NCBI GenBank assembly: GCA_965229095.1
Contig: OZ245855.1
Location: 4,960,001-5,024,000, forward strand
Source: Taibaiella sp965229095
Lineage (GTDB): Bacteria; Bacteroidota; Bacteroidia; Chitinophagales; Chitinophagaceae
Length of the DNA stretch: 64,000 nt
Direction of reading: 5' to 3'
The translations under genes and the position numbers were made by a program. Below, piece by piece: positions 17,216 through 26,119 of the stretch. Position 1 is the stretch's first letter. Every line of letters begins with the position of its first letter. The notes under the pieces were generated by a model that saw nothing but the letters and a program-made list of their open reading frames with translations, was not told where the DNA came from and made no database searches.

Positions 17216-18295
17216 TTATCCCCTGCCCATGTCTTTCAGGAAATTGACGTGGGCCAGAACGGCCCTGCGCATAGTAGGATATTCGATATACTCCAGTTGG
17301 TATTCCTGGCATACCTTCTTTACTATTTTGCTGATAGCAGGGTAGTGGATATGCGATATTTTCGGAAAAAGATGGTGCTCGATCTGGAAGTTAAGACCGC
17401 CTACAAACCAATTGATCACTTTGTCTTTGGTCGCAAAATTGGCGGTAGTTTTGATCTGGTGCGCCGCAAATTCATCGGGCAGCTTACGGGTTTCTTCGTC
17501 GGCAATGGGAAAATGCGCATCTTCAACAGTATGTGCCAGTTGGAAAACAATACTGAGTATAAAACCACCCACCAGGCTAAGGGTGAGGAAACCGATCAGC
17601 CATTCCAACCAGCCCAATACGATGATAGGAATAACCACGAATACGGCTGCATGCCAAAGCTTTACCGCCCAGAAGCGGATATGGTCGGCCGCCGACATTT
17701 TTTTCAAAGGCATATCGCCTATCTTCTGGGAGAAATATTTATTGTAATCGCTGAAAAATACCCAGAAGATATACATCATCATGTAAAGGCCTACAAAATA
17801 GATATGCTGGAATTTGTGCAGTTTGTAATGCTTTTGGGTAGGTGCCATACGCATCAGGGCGCCGATTTCGATATCATCGTCTACCCCGTCGATATTGGTA
17901 TACGTATGGTGGATCATATTGTGCTTCATGTTCCACATAAACTGGCTGGCGCCCAGCATGCTGCTGGACCAGGAAGCGATCTTGTTGACAGTTTTACTTT
18001 CGCTAAAGCTTCCGTGACCGCCATCGTGCATTACATTGAAGCCAATGGAGGCAATGATACAACCCAATAAGGAACATTCCAGTATGCCCCAGTACCAGGC
18101 TGGCTGCACAATAAGCAAATGGAGATATATGGCGGCAAAACCTAAGATCAACACGATGGCTTTGTGCCAAAGCGCAAAATTCCCGGTTTGCTTAATGTTG
18201 TTCTCCGTAAAATATTGCTGAACCCTGTTTTTTAGCTCGCTGTGCAGAGAATTTTTAGTGCCGGGAAACTTAGGTAATACCAGTGCTGAACTCAT
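17216..18295 (-). CDS. Membrane fatty-acid (acyl-CoA/acyl-lipid) desaturase
   Basis: This is a predicted di-iron membrane desaturase that introduces double bonds into fatty acyl chains. The 359 residues carry three His boxes: HDGGH (90-94), HNMIHH (125-130) and QIEHH (304-308). Hydrophobic pairs are at ~45-90 and ~210-255. The Q in QIEHH is typical of front-end (delta-5/6-type, linoleoyl-CoA desaturase-like) enzymes, but the fused cytochrome b5 domain of the eukaryotic ones is absent. It is monocistronic. The -7 region on the minus strand reads GAAATTTG, one base off consensus. Regiospecificity cannot be told from sequence. Confidence 0.9.
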   Translation of the reverse strand: MSSALVLPKFPGTKNSLHSELKNRVQQYFTENNIKQTGNFALWHKAIVLILGFAAIYLHLLIVQPAWYWGILECSLLGCIIASIGFNVMHDGGHGSFSESKTVNKIASWSSSMLGASQFMWNMKHNMIHHTYTNIDGVDDDIEIGALMRMAPTQKHYKLHKFQHIYFVGLYMMMYIFWVFFSDYNKYFSQKIGDMPLKKMSAADHIRFWAVKLWHAAVFVVIPIIVLGWLEWLIGFLTLSLVGGFILSIVFQLAHTVEDAHFPIADEETRKLPDEFAAHQIKTTANFATKDKVINWFVGGLNFQIEHHLFPKISHIHYPAISKIVKKVCQEYQLEYIEYPTMRRAVLAHVNFLKDMGRG

Positions 18296-18422
18296 GAATG
18301 CTAATTAACTGAAAATGAATGGCGGCAAATTTCGGAAATTTTTCCCTTAGTTCCATGATTGTTTTGCTATAAGGTCATAGCTAAGCCCCCTTTGTGCCAA
18401 TTCGGGTAGGGTTTTGCCCTGT

Positions 18423-19472
18423 TTACCGCTTGTGCTGCTTATATGTGGAGTTCAGGCTGTCGGTTATTATTTTCCGTACACCCTTCATGGGTTCTCCTTT
18501 GGCATCCTGGATATAAGTGGTATCCCTGTGTAGATAGATGGTATCGCCGGTAACATAAGAGAACATACGGCCCATGGAATCAATAATGCTGCGGTTGCAT
18601 TTATATATCCGGCAAAGGGAATCCTGCAGTACTGCCTGGTTTTTGGTGTTGTCTTTTAATCTTTCACGTGCCACGAGAGCGCTTACATACATATCGGGAT
18701 CGATCTCCTTATCCATCATCGCCTGATATAGCATGGGGAGGCAGGCTGCAAACTGCTCCTGTTTATGAAAACTTTCGATCAACCGGAATTGCTTTTCATC
18801 CGCAGGTCCTACATCGTGACGGTTAAATATCTTTTTATTTTCCTTTAAAAGATCGACCAGCCGGTTGTCGATTATTTCTTTTTCCTGGTCATATTGCGCT
18901 TTCAGGTTTTTGCGTTCGGCCTCGGTGGTGGCATGGTCCCGGTCATACCAGTATTTGTTGGTGAGCTTTTGTTCGTTGTAATCCAGCAACATCAGCCGGA
19001 GGCCGGTACGGCGGTCAGGATAGTACGTCATAGCAAGGTAATAGTCCGAAACCTTGCCCACGATCATTTGTTCCAGAAAAGTATCCGTTGCCAGGGACGT
19101 GCCATAATCGTAGTTATACAACATCTGGAAAGGGCTGCCGCCACCGCCGTTCAGTTTCAGGGAATAGTCGGCGTCAGTTTGTACATACTGATAGGCCGTT
19201 GTTTTATCGCCTTTAAGCCAGTAGGTAGTGGCCAGCGCCATTTCTATATCATCGTAGTCGTGATATTCCCTGGCGCGGACAACCTGGCAATAGCTGATCA
19301 CGGAATCGTACTGTCCTGTTGCCAGTAAAGCACTCAGCTTTTCTTTTTCGGCCTTATTTCGTTCTATCCTTTCCACCAGATTCGTCCATGCCTGCTGCCG
19401 GCGTTGTGCGGCGATAGTAGTACATAAGGCTACAATGCCGAGGACACAGAACAAGAGCCTTGCTTTTTTCAT
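18423..19472 (-). CDS. Secreted alpha-helical protein, function unknown
   Basis: The 349-residue protein has a signal peptide (MKKARLLFCVLGIVALCTTIAAQ). The mature part is mainly helical: a Lys/Glu-rich helix at ~28-50, TPR-like stretches (GQYDSVISYCQVVRAREY; ALATTYWLKGDKTTAYQYV), a Gly loop NGGGGSPF and a charged middle region. No catalytic motif or sorting domain is visible. The family is not recognised; tetratricopeptide-like packing is a guess from the helix pattern. It is divergent from the BamA-like gene, so they may share the 86-base control region. Confidence 0.6.
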   Translation of the reverse strand: MKKARLLFCVLGIVALCTTIAAQRRQQAWTNLVERIERNKAEKEKLSALLATGQYDSVISYCQVVRAREYHDYDDIEMALATTYWLKGDKTTAYQYVQTDADYSLKLNGGGGSPFQMLYNYDYGTSLATDTFLEQMIVGKVSDYYLAMTYYPDRRTGLRLMLLDYNEQKLTNKYWYDRDHATTEAERKNLKAQYDQEKEIIDNRLVDLLKENKKIFNRHDVGPADEKQFRLIESFHKQEQFAACLPMLYQAMMDKEIDPDMYVSALVARERLKDNTKNQAVLQDSLCRIYKCNRSIIDSMGRMFSYVTGDTIYLHRDTTYIQDAKGEPMKGVRKIITDSLNSTYKQHKR

Positions 19473-19527
19473 GTTGAAGGTTGTTTAATAATACAATTTA
19501 GGAAATTCCGTTTTAACCAAATAAAAT

Positions 19528-19535
19528 TACTTTTG
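19528..19535 (+). promoter_or_regulatory. -7 box of the BamA-like gene
   Basis: TACTTTTG matches TAnnTTTG, 23 bases before the start codon. No clear TTTG is seen at the expected -33 position. Confidence 0.4.
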
Positions 19536-19558
19536 GCTGTTTAACAGTAGCGCTGTTC

Positions 19559-21358
19559 ATGACCCGTTATCTTGCTTCCATATTGTTTACCTGTATTTAC
19601 CTGTTGGCTGCGGGCGCTTATGCCCAGCCGGGCAAGTTGGTGATACGGGTAGCCGATACCGGAAGTGCTGCAGGGTCGGTGCTTTACCTTAATAAGAAAC
19701 CTTTGCCTCTGGTGCAGCAATTCGATAACCAGCCCGAAGCTTATGCTTATTTACGGAAACTGATACCCGATCTGCGCGAACAGGGATACCTGGCTGCTGC
19801 TGCAGACAGCGTTGTGATGACGGATACTGCTTTATATGCCTGGATCTACCGGGGGCCGGTTTACCGTTGGGCCCGGCTGTCCTTTGAGAAGATACCTGCG
19901 GCGCTTTTGAATGATATGAATATTAAAGCCCGGGACTGGGAACAGCGCAATATAGGTCCAGGCAGTATGGCTGCCCTCAGCGAGCGTATGTTGAAATACT
20001 GTGAAGACAATGGTTATCCCTTTGCCTATACCAGCCTGGAAAACATTACGCGAAAGGAGGAGGGGTTATATGCCGATATGGTATTGGAACGGGGCCGGCT
20101 CGTAAGGTACGATTCCCTGGTTATCGAAACGGATATAGATGTTTCCCGTGAATTTTTACAAAACTATTTAGGGATCAGGCAAGGTGATCTGTATAACGAA
20201 AGCCAGCTACGCCTGGTCAGTAAACGGTTGAACGAGCTGCCCTTCCTGCAGGAGGCAAAGCCCTGGCAGGTCGAATTTACCCTGGCGGGGAACAAGCTCC
20301 ACCTGTATCTTAAAGAACGAAAGGCTAATCAACTGAATGGCCTGATAGGCTTGCAGCCTAATACGGTAGAAACAGGCAAGTTTATGTTGACTGCCGACAT
20401 CCTGCTGGCTTTAAAAAATGTTTTGGGCTATGGCGAAAGTATTGCCGCCACGTACCAGAACCTCCAATACAAATCGCCCCGCTTTCATGCCGATGTAACG
20501 GTGCCTTATATCCTGGGAACCCCTTTTGGCCTGGAAGGTAGTTTTGACCTGTTCAAACGCGATACTACTTTCCGGCGTACCTCTTTTGATGCGGGTATCC
20601 GTTACCAGCTCAACGCCACGGATTATATAAAGGTCGCTTATCAGGCTTTCAGCAACAGGCTTATTACAGCGGATACGAATTATGTCAAATTCAACCGGCG
20701 GCTTCCCGGAAACCTGGATGTAAGCTCCAAAGGGGCCGTGGTGGAGTTCTATATGGACCGTACCGATTTCAGGCTCAATCCGCGTAAGGGCTGGCAGGCC
20801 AAAGTCTCGGGCTCGGGATTGGTACGCACGGTGATCCCCAACGATGCCATAACGGGCATCAACGACGGATCGGGCTTTAACTATGCGGGCTTGTACGATA
20901 CGGCCAACACAGATAAATACCAATACCGGGTTACAGGCGCTGCCGGTTATTATGTTGCCTTGTTCCGGAATATGGTACTAAAAGCAGGATACAACGGCGG
21001 GTATATCAGCGGGCATAATCTGTTTCTGAACGAACTGTACCAGTTGGGCGGTTTCAAATTGCTGCGTGGTTTTGATGAGCAAAGTATCTACGCCAGCCAG
21101 TACCATGTAGGCACCCTGGAGCTACGCCTGCTCCTGAGCCGCACTTCTTATTTCTACCTGTTCAGCGACAATGCCTATATCATTGCCCGCTATAACGCCG
21201 TCAACCGGGAAGATTACCCGGTAAGTTTTGGCGGTGGGCTTACCCTGGAAAACAAAGCAGGCGTGTTTAATATAGCGCTTGGCCTGGGCAAGCACAGCGG
21301 GGAAAATTTTCAATTCAAGCAAGCCAAGATCCATTTCGGGTACACGGCTTATTTCTAG
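19559..21358 (+). CDS. BamA/TamA (Omp85)-family outer-membrane protein
   Basis: This is an Omp85-type protein with a signal peptide (cleavage near AYAQP) and a domain of about 240 residues carrying POTRA-like modules (RGPVYRWARLSFEKIP; DMVLERGRLVRYDSLVIE). A C-terminal 16-strand-type barrel covers ~255-599 and ends in FGYTAYF, an aromatic-terminated last strand. At 599 residues it is shorter than BamA (~800), closer to TamA or two-partner proteins. The barrel includes the FKLLRGFDEQSIYAS region, which corresponds to the RGF loop. It probably inserts or exports outer-membrane or surface proteins; it is not the main BamA, as no bam genes adjoin. Confidence 0.82.
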   Translation: MTRYLASILFTCIYLLAAGAYAQPGKLVIRVADTGSAAGSVLYLNKKPLPLVQQFDNQPEAYAYLRKLIPDLREQGYLAAAADSVVMTDTALYAWIYRGPVYRWARLSFEKIPAALLNDMNIKARDWEQRNIGPGSMAALSERMLKYCEDNGYPFAYTSLENITRKEEGLYADMVLERGRLVRYDSLVIETDIDVSREFLQNYLGIRQGDLYNESQLRLVSKRLNELPFLQEAKPWQVEFTLAGNKLHLYLKERKANQLNGLIGLQPNTVETGKFMLTADILLALKNVLGYGESIAATYQNLQYKSPRFHADVTVPYILGTPFGLEGSFDLFKRDTTFRRTSFDAGIRYQLNATDYIKVAYQAFSNRLITADTNYVKFNRRLPGNLDVSSKGAVVEFYMDRTDFRLNPRKGWQAKVSGSGLVRTVIPNDAITGINDGSGFNYAGLYDTANTDKYQYRVTGAAGYYVALFRNMVLKAGYNGGYISGHNLFLNELYQLGGFKLLRGFDEQSIYASQYHVGTLELRLLLSRTSYFYLFSDNAYIIARYNAVNREDYPVSFGGGLTLENKAGVFNIALGLGKHSGENFQFKQAKIHFGYTAYF

Positions 21359-21370
21359 TCTCGAAGAGAC

Positions 21371-21410
21371 ATAAAGAAACCGGAAGAGCCAGCTCTTCCG
21401 GTTTCTTTAT
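21371..21410. terminator. Bidirectional terminator between BamA-like and FKBP genes
   Basis: ATAAAGAAACCGGAAGAGC is perfectly inverted at GCTCTTCCGGTTTCTTTAT with a 2-base loop. A and T runs on both sides suit the two convergent genes. Confidence 0.85.
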
Positions 21411-21433
21411 GTTTGTGTCCAAGTACGAAAGGA

Positions 21434-21868
21434 TTAGTTGATACCCAGCAGCTCTACGTCAAAAATAAGTACGCTGTTAGGACCGATATCACTACCTACC
21501 TGGCGATTGCCATAACCCAGTTGGGAAGGGATAAAGAAGCGGTATTTGCTACCCAGGCTCATCAGTTGCACACCTTCTGTCCAACCGGCTATTACCTGGT
21601 TGAGCGGGAACGTAGCCGGTTGGCCGCGCTGTACCGAACTGTCGAATATCCTTCCATCGATAAGGGTACCATGATAATGACAGGTTACCCTGTTGCTGGC
21701 CGTAGGTTTGGCACCTTCGCCTTCTTTGAGTACGAGGTACTGCAATCCGCTATCGAGGCTTATTACGCCTTCTTTGGTTTTATTTTCTTCCAGGAATGCG
21801 ATTCCTGCCTGCAGGTTAGCTTCTGCTTTCTCCTGGTTTTTTGCTGCTAAAATATCTGATATGCCCAT
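21434..21868 (-). CDS. FKBP-type peptidyl-prolyl cis-trans isomerase
   Basis: This proline isomerase of 144 residues has an N-terminal helix (~5-30, KNQEKAEANLQAGIAFLEEN, as in FkpA/Mip) and one FKBP domain (~42-142). The domain holds VTCHYHGTLIDGRIFDSS, FPLNQVIAGWTEGV and IPSQLGYGNRQVG, with most active-site aromatics present. No signal peptide is visible, so it is probably cytoplasmic, unlike FkpA. It is monocistronic. Confidence 0.92.
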   Translation of the reverse strand: MGISDILAAKNQEKAEANLQAGIAFLEENKTKEGVISLDSGLQYLVLKEGEGAKPTASNRVTCHYHGTLIDGRIFDSSVQRGQPATFPLNQVIAGWTEGVQLMSLGSKYRFFIPSQLGYGNRQVGSDIGPNSVLIFDVELLGIN

Positions 21869-22203
21869 AGTAAAAATTTGGCGCTAAAATAAGTAAAATG
21901 CCGCTTTGTGTCCGGTTAAAGTTCAAATATCTGTTGTCGTGACCGGGAAGGGAAAACTATTACCAGATCTTTAACCAACAACTTTATCCCTTCCTTGTTA
22001 TTATAGCAGATCACGAGGAGATTGTGTTATTGTCAAAATTTTACTGACAGTATCTACCAAAGTAGAGTTGTTTGTGATGTGTTTTAAAAGATACTGTTAG
22101 TGTTTTGATTGTGAAGGCCCCCGCTTCTTTTCAGGAACGGGGGCATTAGTATAAATAAAAAACGCAGGCTATGAGTGCCTGCGTTTTTACTATTTAAAAG
22201 ATA
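21869..22203. other. 335-base intergenic region with two hairpins
   Basis: No credible gene was found; the longest ATG frame is about 14 codons. It holds a GC hairpin GCCCCCG/CGGGGGC (22117-22144) that follows an AT-rich stretch with a poor T-tail, and then the terminator at 22156-22190. The sequence before the first hairpin might be a short untranslated RNA, but no promoter with both boxes was found. Confidence 0.4.
22156..22190 (-). terminator. Terminator of the outer-membrane barrel gene
   Basis: AAAAAACGCAGGC pairs with GCCTGCGTTTTT around TATGAGT. T-runs lie on both sides; it is 14 bases after the stop. Confidence 0.85.
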
Positions 22204-22884
22204 TTAATTGTCGCTTTTTTCTTCTTTTTCATCTTCCATATCTTCTTTCTCTACTTTGCTGCCGTGGTTCATTTTCATATGTCCTTTACGGTGCTTGCGG
22301 CCACAAGAGAAGTTTTTGGAAACGCCGATGTGGAACTGAGAGCCCCAGGTAAAGTTGAAGCTATTGTTGGAACCGCTGGCTCCTGATACTTTAGTAGTAG
22401 TAAAGTCGATACCACCGATACCGAAGTTCAGTGCAAAACCATCGTGTACCATAATGGCTACAGCAGGGGTTAAGCTGGCCTGGAAACCATTAACGCTAGG
22501 CGGGTTAACACCGGTTCCTGTAGTGCCGGCAGAAGAACCGATATATCCGGCTTCCAATTGACTGTAGAAGGCAAATATCTTGCCAACAGGCATAGTATGA
22601 CGGAGGAAAGCACCGGCGCTGTACGAGTTGTTGTAATTCCAGTCACGTGCACCCTTGGGTTTAGTCCTGCTGGTTCCGAAAGAGCCGGTTACACCTACTG
22701 TCCAGTTATCATTGAACTGATAACCTACGCCTGGACGGATGTTGAAGTTGAAGCTTTTATCATCCGCTGAATTTTTGTTAGTGTGGATGCCCAAATCACC
22801 GAAAACAAGAATACTGTTGGCCTGGGCCTGTACTGCTGCTGTTGCGCCTCCTATCAGTAAGGCAGATAGAATAATTTTCTTCAT
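22204..22884 (-). CDS. Outer-membrane beta-barrel protein with charged C-terminal tail
   Basis: The 226 residues have a signal peptide (cleavage near VQAQA) and about eight amphipathic strands in the style of small OmpX/OmpW or PorT-type barrels (FNFNIRPGVGYQFNDNW; FAFYSQLEAGYIGS; FNFTWGSQFHIGVSKNFSCG). The last strand should close near residue ~191, at the end of GVSKNF. A further ~35 residues are first rich in Lys/His/Met and then in Glu/Asp, an unusual tail after a barrel. Function is unknown; the tail may bind metal or a partner. Confidence 0.72.
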   Translation of the reverse strand: MKKIILSALLIGGATAAVQAQANSILVFGDLGIHTNKNSADDKSFNFNIRPGVGYQFNDNWTVGVTGSFGTSRTKPKGARDWNYNNSYSAGAFLRHTMPVGKIFAFYSQLEAGYIGSSAGTTGTGVNPPSVNGFQASLTPAVAIMVHDGFALNFGIGGIDFTTTKVSGASGSNNSFNFTWGSQFHIGVSKNFSCGRKHRKGHMKMNHGSKVEKEDMEDEKEEKSDN

Positions 22885-23029
22885 AAATGTGGTTGAGTGA
22901 GTAAAAATGGATTACGCCGTAATCAGAACGTAATCACGGCGTAATAGTACTATTTAGATTTGAATTTTAAAAGCAGTAGCTGTGTTTTTTTATCGTTAAC
23001 GCAGGTATTTACCTGAATTTTCGATTGAT

Positions 23030-25228
23030 TTATTGCAATTCCTTTTCGATAGCCGTATCATATTGCTCTTTCCATGTTGTGATGGAACCCCAATCGGCAC
23101 CGCCTACAACAATAGTGCCGTTGGTTACAGTACCCAGGTTTTCGAAAGGATGGCTGCCCATGGCTGCCTCAAAAGCGGCCGTAGCCGAGGCGCTTACGCT
23201 TACGATCACCCTGCTTTGGGCCTCGCCGAACAGGAAAGCATCCTGGCGCATATCTGTCCTCAGGGCAATATCGAAGCCTTTATTATTAGCGGCAGCGCTT
23301 TCCAACAAGGTAGTGAATAAGCCGCCTTCGGTAATATCGTGCGCCGACAGGATCAGCTTGCCTTTAATCAGCTCAGCGATCTTGTTTTGCAAAGCAGCTT
23401 CTTCCTGCAGATCGAAATGAGGCGCCTGGCTATAGCTTACGTTATGGAGCTTGAACAGGTATTCGGAACCGTTGATGTCGTTACGACTCTGGCCTACAAG
23501 ATAGATGCGGTCGCCTTCATTTTTGAAGTCGAGGGTCATGGCATTGTCGATATGGTCGAGCACACCTACCATACCTATGGTGGGGGTGGGGTAAACCGGG
23601 CCATCTTCCGATTGGTTGTAGAAGCTTACGTTACCGCCGGTAACGGGGGCATCGAACTGGATACAGCCATCGCTCATGCCCCTAAGCGCATGTACAAACT
23701 GGTAATACACTTCGGGATTGTAAGGATTGCCAAAGTTAAGGCAGTTGGTAACGCCTACGGGCTGGCCGCCGCTGCACACGATGTTACGGGCTGCTTCGCT
23801 TACGGCGATCATACCGCCCACATAAGGGTTCAGGAATACATAACGGCTGTTGCAATCTACCGTTACGGCCAGGGCCTTATCGGTGCCATGTATCCGTACG
23901 ATAGCGGCATCGGAAGGAGCATTGGTAGAGGCATTAGCCGTACCTACCATAGAGTCGTATTGCTCATATACCCAACGTTTGGACGCAATATTGGGCAATT
24001 GGATTATTTGTTGGGCTGTAGCTTTGAGGTCGGTAGCTTCCGGAATGCTGTCCTGGTTAAATGCATTGACCTGGGCAAAATAAGCCGGCTCTTTGTATTC
24101 CCTTTGGTAAACGGGAGCGCCGCCGCCCAGCACGAGACTTTCGCCCGGTACATCGGCCATCAATTCACCGTCCAGGTAATATTTAAGACGTTGTTCTTTG
24201 GTTACTTCGCCAATCTGTTCGCAGTGGATATCCCATTTGTCGAAGATCGCCTGCACTTCGGCTTCCTTACCTTTTTCGATCACGATCAGCATACGCTCCT
24301 GGCTTTCACTCAGCAACATTTCCCAGGCTTTCATGTTTTCCTGGCGGGTAGGTACTTTGCTCAGGTCGATCTTCATGCCGTGTTCGCCTTTGGCGCTCAT
24401 TTCGGAAGTAGAGCAACTGATACCGGCCGCACCCATATCCTGCATACCGATCACGAGGTTTTTGCCTACCAGCTCCATACAGGCTTCCAGCAGTTTCTTT
24501 TCTTCGAAAGGATCACCCACCTGTACAGCAGGCAATTGTTCCGCACTGTCTTCGGTAATATCGGCAGAGGCAAAGGAAGCGCCGCCAATACCATCTTTAC
24601 CGGTAGCCGCACCTACGATAAACACAGGGTTGCCTTCGCCATATGATGTGGCCGAAAAGGTCTGCCCTACGTTCACAATACCCACGCTCATGGCATTGAC
24701 CAGTGGATTAGTCTGGTAGCAATCTTCAAAATACACTTCACCGCCTACGGTAGGTACGCCAAAGCAGTTGCCGTAATGGCTGATGCCTTTTACGATGCCT
24801 TTGAGCAGGTGTTGTGTCTTAGGATTTTTGAGGTTCCCGAAACGCAGCGAGTTCAGGGAAGCGATAGGGCGTGCGCCCATGGTAAAAATATCGCGGTGGA
24901 TACCGCCTACACCCGTCGCCGCGCCCTGGAAGGGTTCGATAGCCGAAGGGTGGTTATGGGATTCTATTTTAAAAACAACCGCAAGACCATCACCGATATC
25001 AACCAGGCCGGCATTCTCTTCCCCGGCTTTTACCAGCAGGCGGCTACCGTCGCGGGGCAGCTTTTTGAGGTAAGTGATGGAGTTCTTGTAGCTGCAGTGC
25101 TCGCTCCACATAACGGAGTACATCGCAGTTTCATTGAAATTGGGCGTACGGCCCAGGATTTTCTTGATTTCTTCAAATTCTGCTTCCTGCAGTCCCAGTT
25201 GCCTGGCTTGTTCGAGTGTTGCTTCCAT
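23030..25228 (-). CDS. purL: Phosphoribosylformylglycinamidine synthase, PurL (short form)
   Basis: This is the ATP-dependent FGAM synthetase subunit of purine synthesis. At 732 residues it is the short Bacillus-type PurL, which works with separate PurS and PurQ; neither is in this window. Landmarks are MWSEHCSYKNS (~43), ESHNHPSAIEPFQGAATGVGG (~92), a second AIRS-like half with CNSRYVFLNPYVGG (~445), and GLFTTLLESAA near the C-terminus. The gene stands alone and is transcribed from a TACTTTTG promoter box. Confidence 0.97.
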   Translation of the reverse strand: MEATLEQARQLGLQEAEFEEIKKILGRTPNFNETAMYSVMWSEHCSYKNSITYLKKLPRDGSRLLVKAGEENAGLVDIGDGLAVVFKIESHNHPSAIEPFQGAATGVGGIHRDIFTMGARPIASLNSLRFGNLKNPKTQHLLKGIVKGISHYGNCFGVPTVGGEVYFEDCYQTNPLVNAMSVGIVNVGQTFSATSYGEGNPVFIVGAATGKDGIGGASFASADITEDSAEQLPAVQVGDPFEEKKLLEACMELVGKNLVIGMQDMGAAGISCSTSEMSAKGEHGMKIDLSKVPTRQENMKAWEMLLSESQERMLIVIEKGKEAEVQAIFDKWDIHCEQIGEVTKEQRLKYYLDGELMADVPGESLVLGGGAPVYQREYKEPAYFAQVNAFNQDSIPEATDLKATAQQIIQLPNIASKRWVYEQYDSMVGTANASTNAPSDAAIVRIHGTDKALAVTVDCNSRYVFLNPYVGGMIAVSEAARNIVCSGGQPVGVTNCLNFGNPYNPEVYYQFVHALRGMSDGCIQFDAPVTGGNVSFYNQSEDGPVYPTPTIGMVGVLDHIDNAMTLDFKNEGDRIYLVGQSRNDINGSEYLFKLHNVSYSQAPHFDLQEEAALQNKIAELIKGKLILSAHDITEGGLFTTLLESAAANNKGFDIALRTDMRQDAFLFGEAQSRVIVSVSASATAAFEAAMGSHPFENLGTVTNGTIVVGGADWGSITTWKEQYDTAIEKELQ

Positions 25229-25291
25229 TATGGAAATTACGGATTGCGATTTAAGAAATTACGACAGCTCAGTATCGCATTTTTGGAAATG

Positions 25292-25299
25292 CAAAAGTA
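25292..25299 (-). promoter_or_regulatory. -7 box of purL
   Basis: On the minus strand it reads TACTTTTG, a full match to TAnnTTTG, 63 bases before the purL start. The -33 box is not clear (TTTT). Confidence 0.4.
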
Positions 25300-25358
25300 G
25301 GTTAAGAAAAGAAGAATAGGAAATGGAAATACATTTTGCCTGGCATAAATACGGCACA

Positions 25359-26102
25359 TTATTTCTTTACGTCGGGCGTGCCGCTTTCCCGGCGAAGCAC
25401 CGTCCCTTTGATGGCCGAACGTGCTACAAACCCGGTAAATCTTGAGTCTAGGGCATTGTGCCGGTTGTCGCCCAGGACGAAGAAGCTGTCTTGGGGTATT
25501 ACTAGCGGTCCGAAATTATCTATACTCCAGGGCCGGCCCCACTGCCGCCCGATACGGTCGGTTACATCGGGCATATCGTTGCTGCAAAGCATGCAGGTGA
25601 GTTTGTTGGTTTGGACAAATTCAGTGGTAAGGTTGGCTATTATGTAATCGTCTCTTATGGCAAGAACGGCAAAACCTGGGCCAGGCATGCCGTCGCCCGG
25701 GTCTATACTTTGTATTTTATGATTCACCTTCGCGATCTCTCCCGACAGGCTGACCTTATATTCGTTAAACAGGTTTAAATCCTTGTCGGCATTCTTCCCG
25801 TTGATAAAAAGGATGCCGTCTTTAAGGAGCAGGGTATCGCCGGGAAGCCCACATAGCCGGTATACGGTAAGGCCGTTGGCCTCCGGATAGTCTGCGTAGC
25901 CGGTCCTTTCGAAAGTAATGAAGTCGAAGCGTCCCGGTTTTTTGAGCGAGCTGACCCAGAAGTACGATCCCGTCTTAATTCCTGGTTCATTGGCGGCGCC
26001 GGGGCAATTGTGCCATCGCAATATCCCCGAAGTTTTAAACAGGAATGCCAGCCCCAGCAATATAGCTGTGGTTATACCAATGATAAATAAGGCTTTTTTC
26101 AT
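25359..26102 (-). CDS. S26 signal peptidase-like protein, active-site residues replaced
   Basis: The 247-residue protein has the layout of type I signal peptidase: N-terminal TM (~4-22), then the boxes in order. The Ser box (normally SMEPT) reads ANEPG at 37-41, with Ala where Ser should be. The Lys box (normally KRxxGLPGD) reads YRLCGLPGD at 81-89, with Tyr for Lys. The last box GDNRHNALDSR (211-221) is intact. Both catalytic residues are gone, so protease activity is doubtful unless another Ser/Lys pair serves. It is in an operon with, and 17 bases after, the DegT aminotransferase gene. Confidence 0.82.
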   Translation of the reverse strand: MKKALFIIGITTAILLGLAFLFKTSGILRWHNCPGAANEPGIKTGSYFWVSSLKKPGRFDFITFERTGYADYPEANGLTVYRLCGLPGDTLLLKDGILFINGKNADKDLNLFNEYKVSLSGEIAKVNHKIQSIDPGDGMPGPGFAVLAIRDDYIIANLTTEFVQTNKLTCMLCSNDMPDVTDRIGRQWGRPWSIDNFGPLVIPQDSFFVLGDNRHNALDSRFTGFVARSAIKGTVLRRESGTPDVKK

Positions 26103-26119
26103 GGCGTCTGTTTTTGGGA

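Noticed and set aside
23339..24646. 435-codon open frame on the plus strand
   Set aside because: It is antisense to purL, whose protein is well conserved in length and motifs; the frame has no family or signal and results from codon bias.
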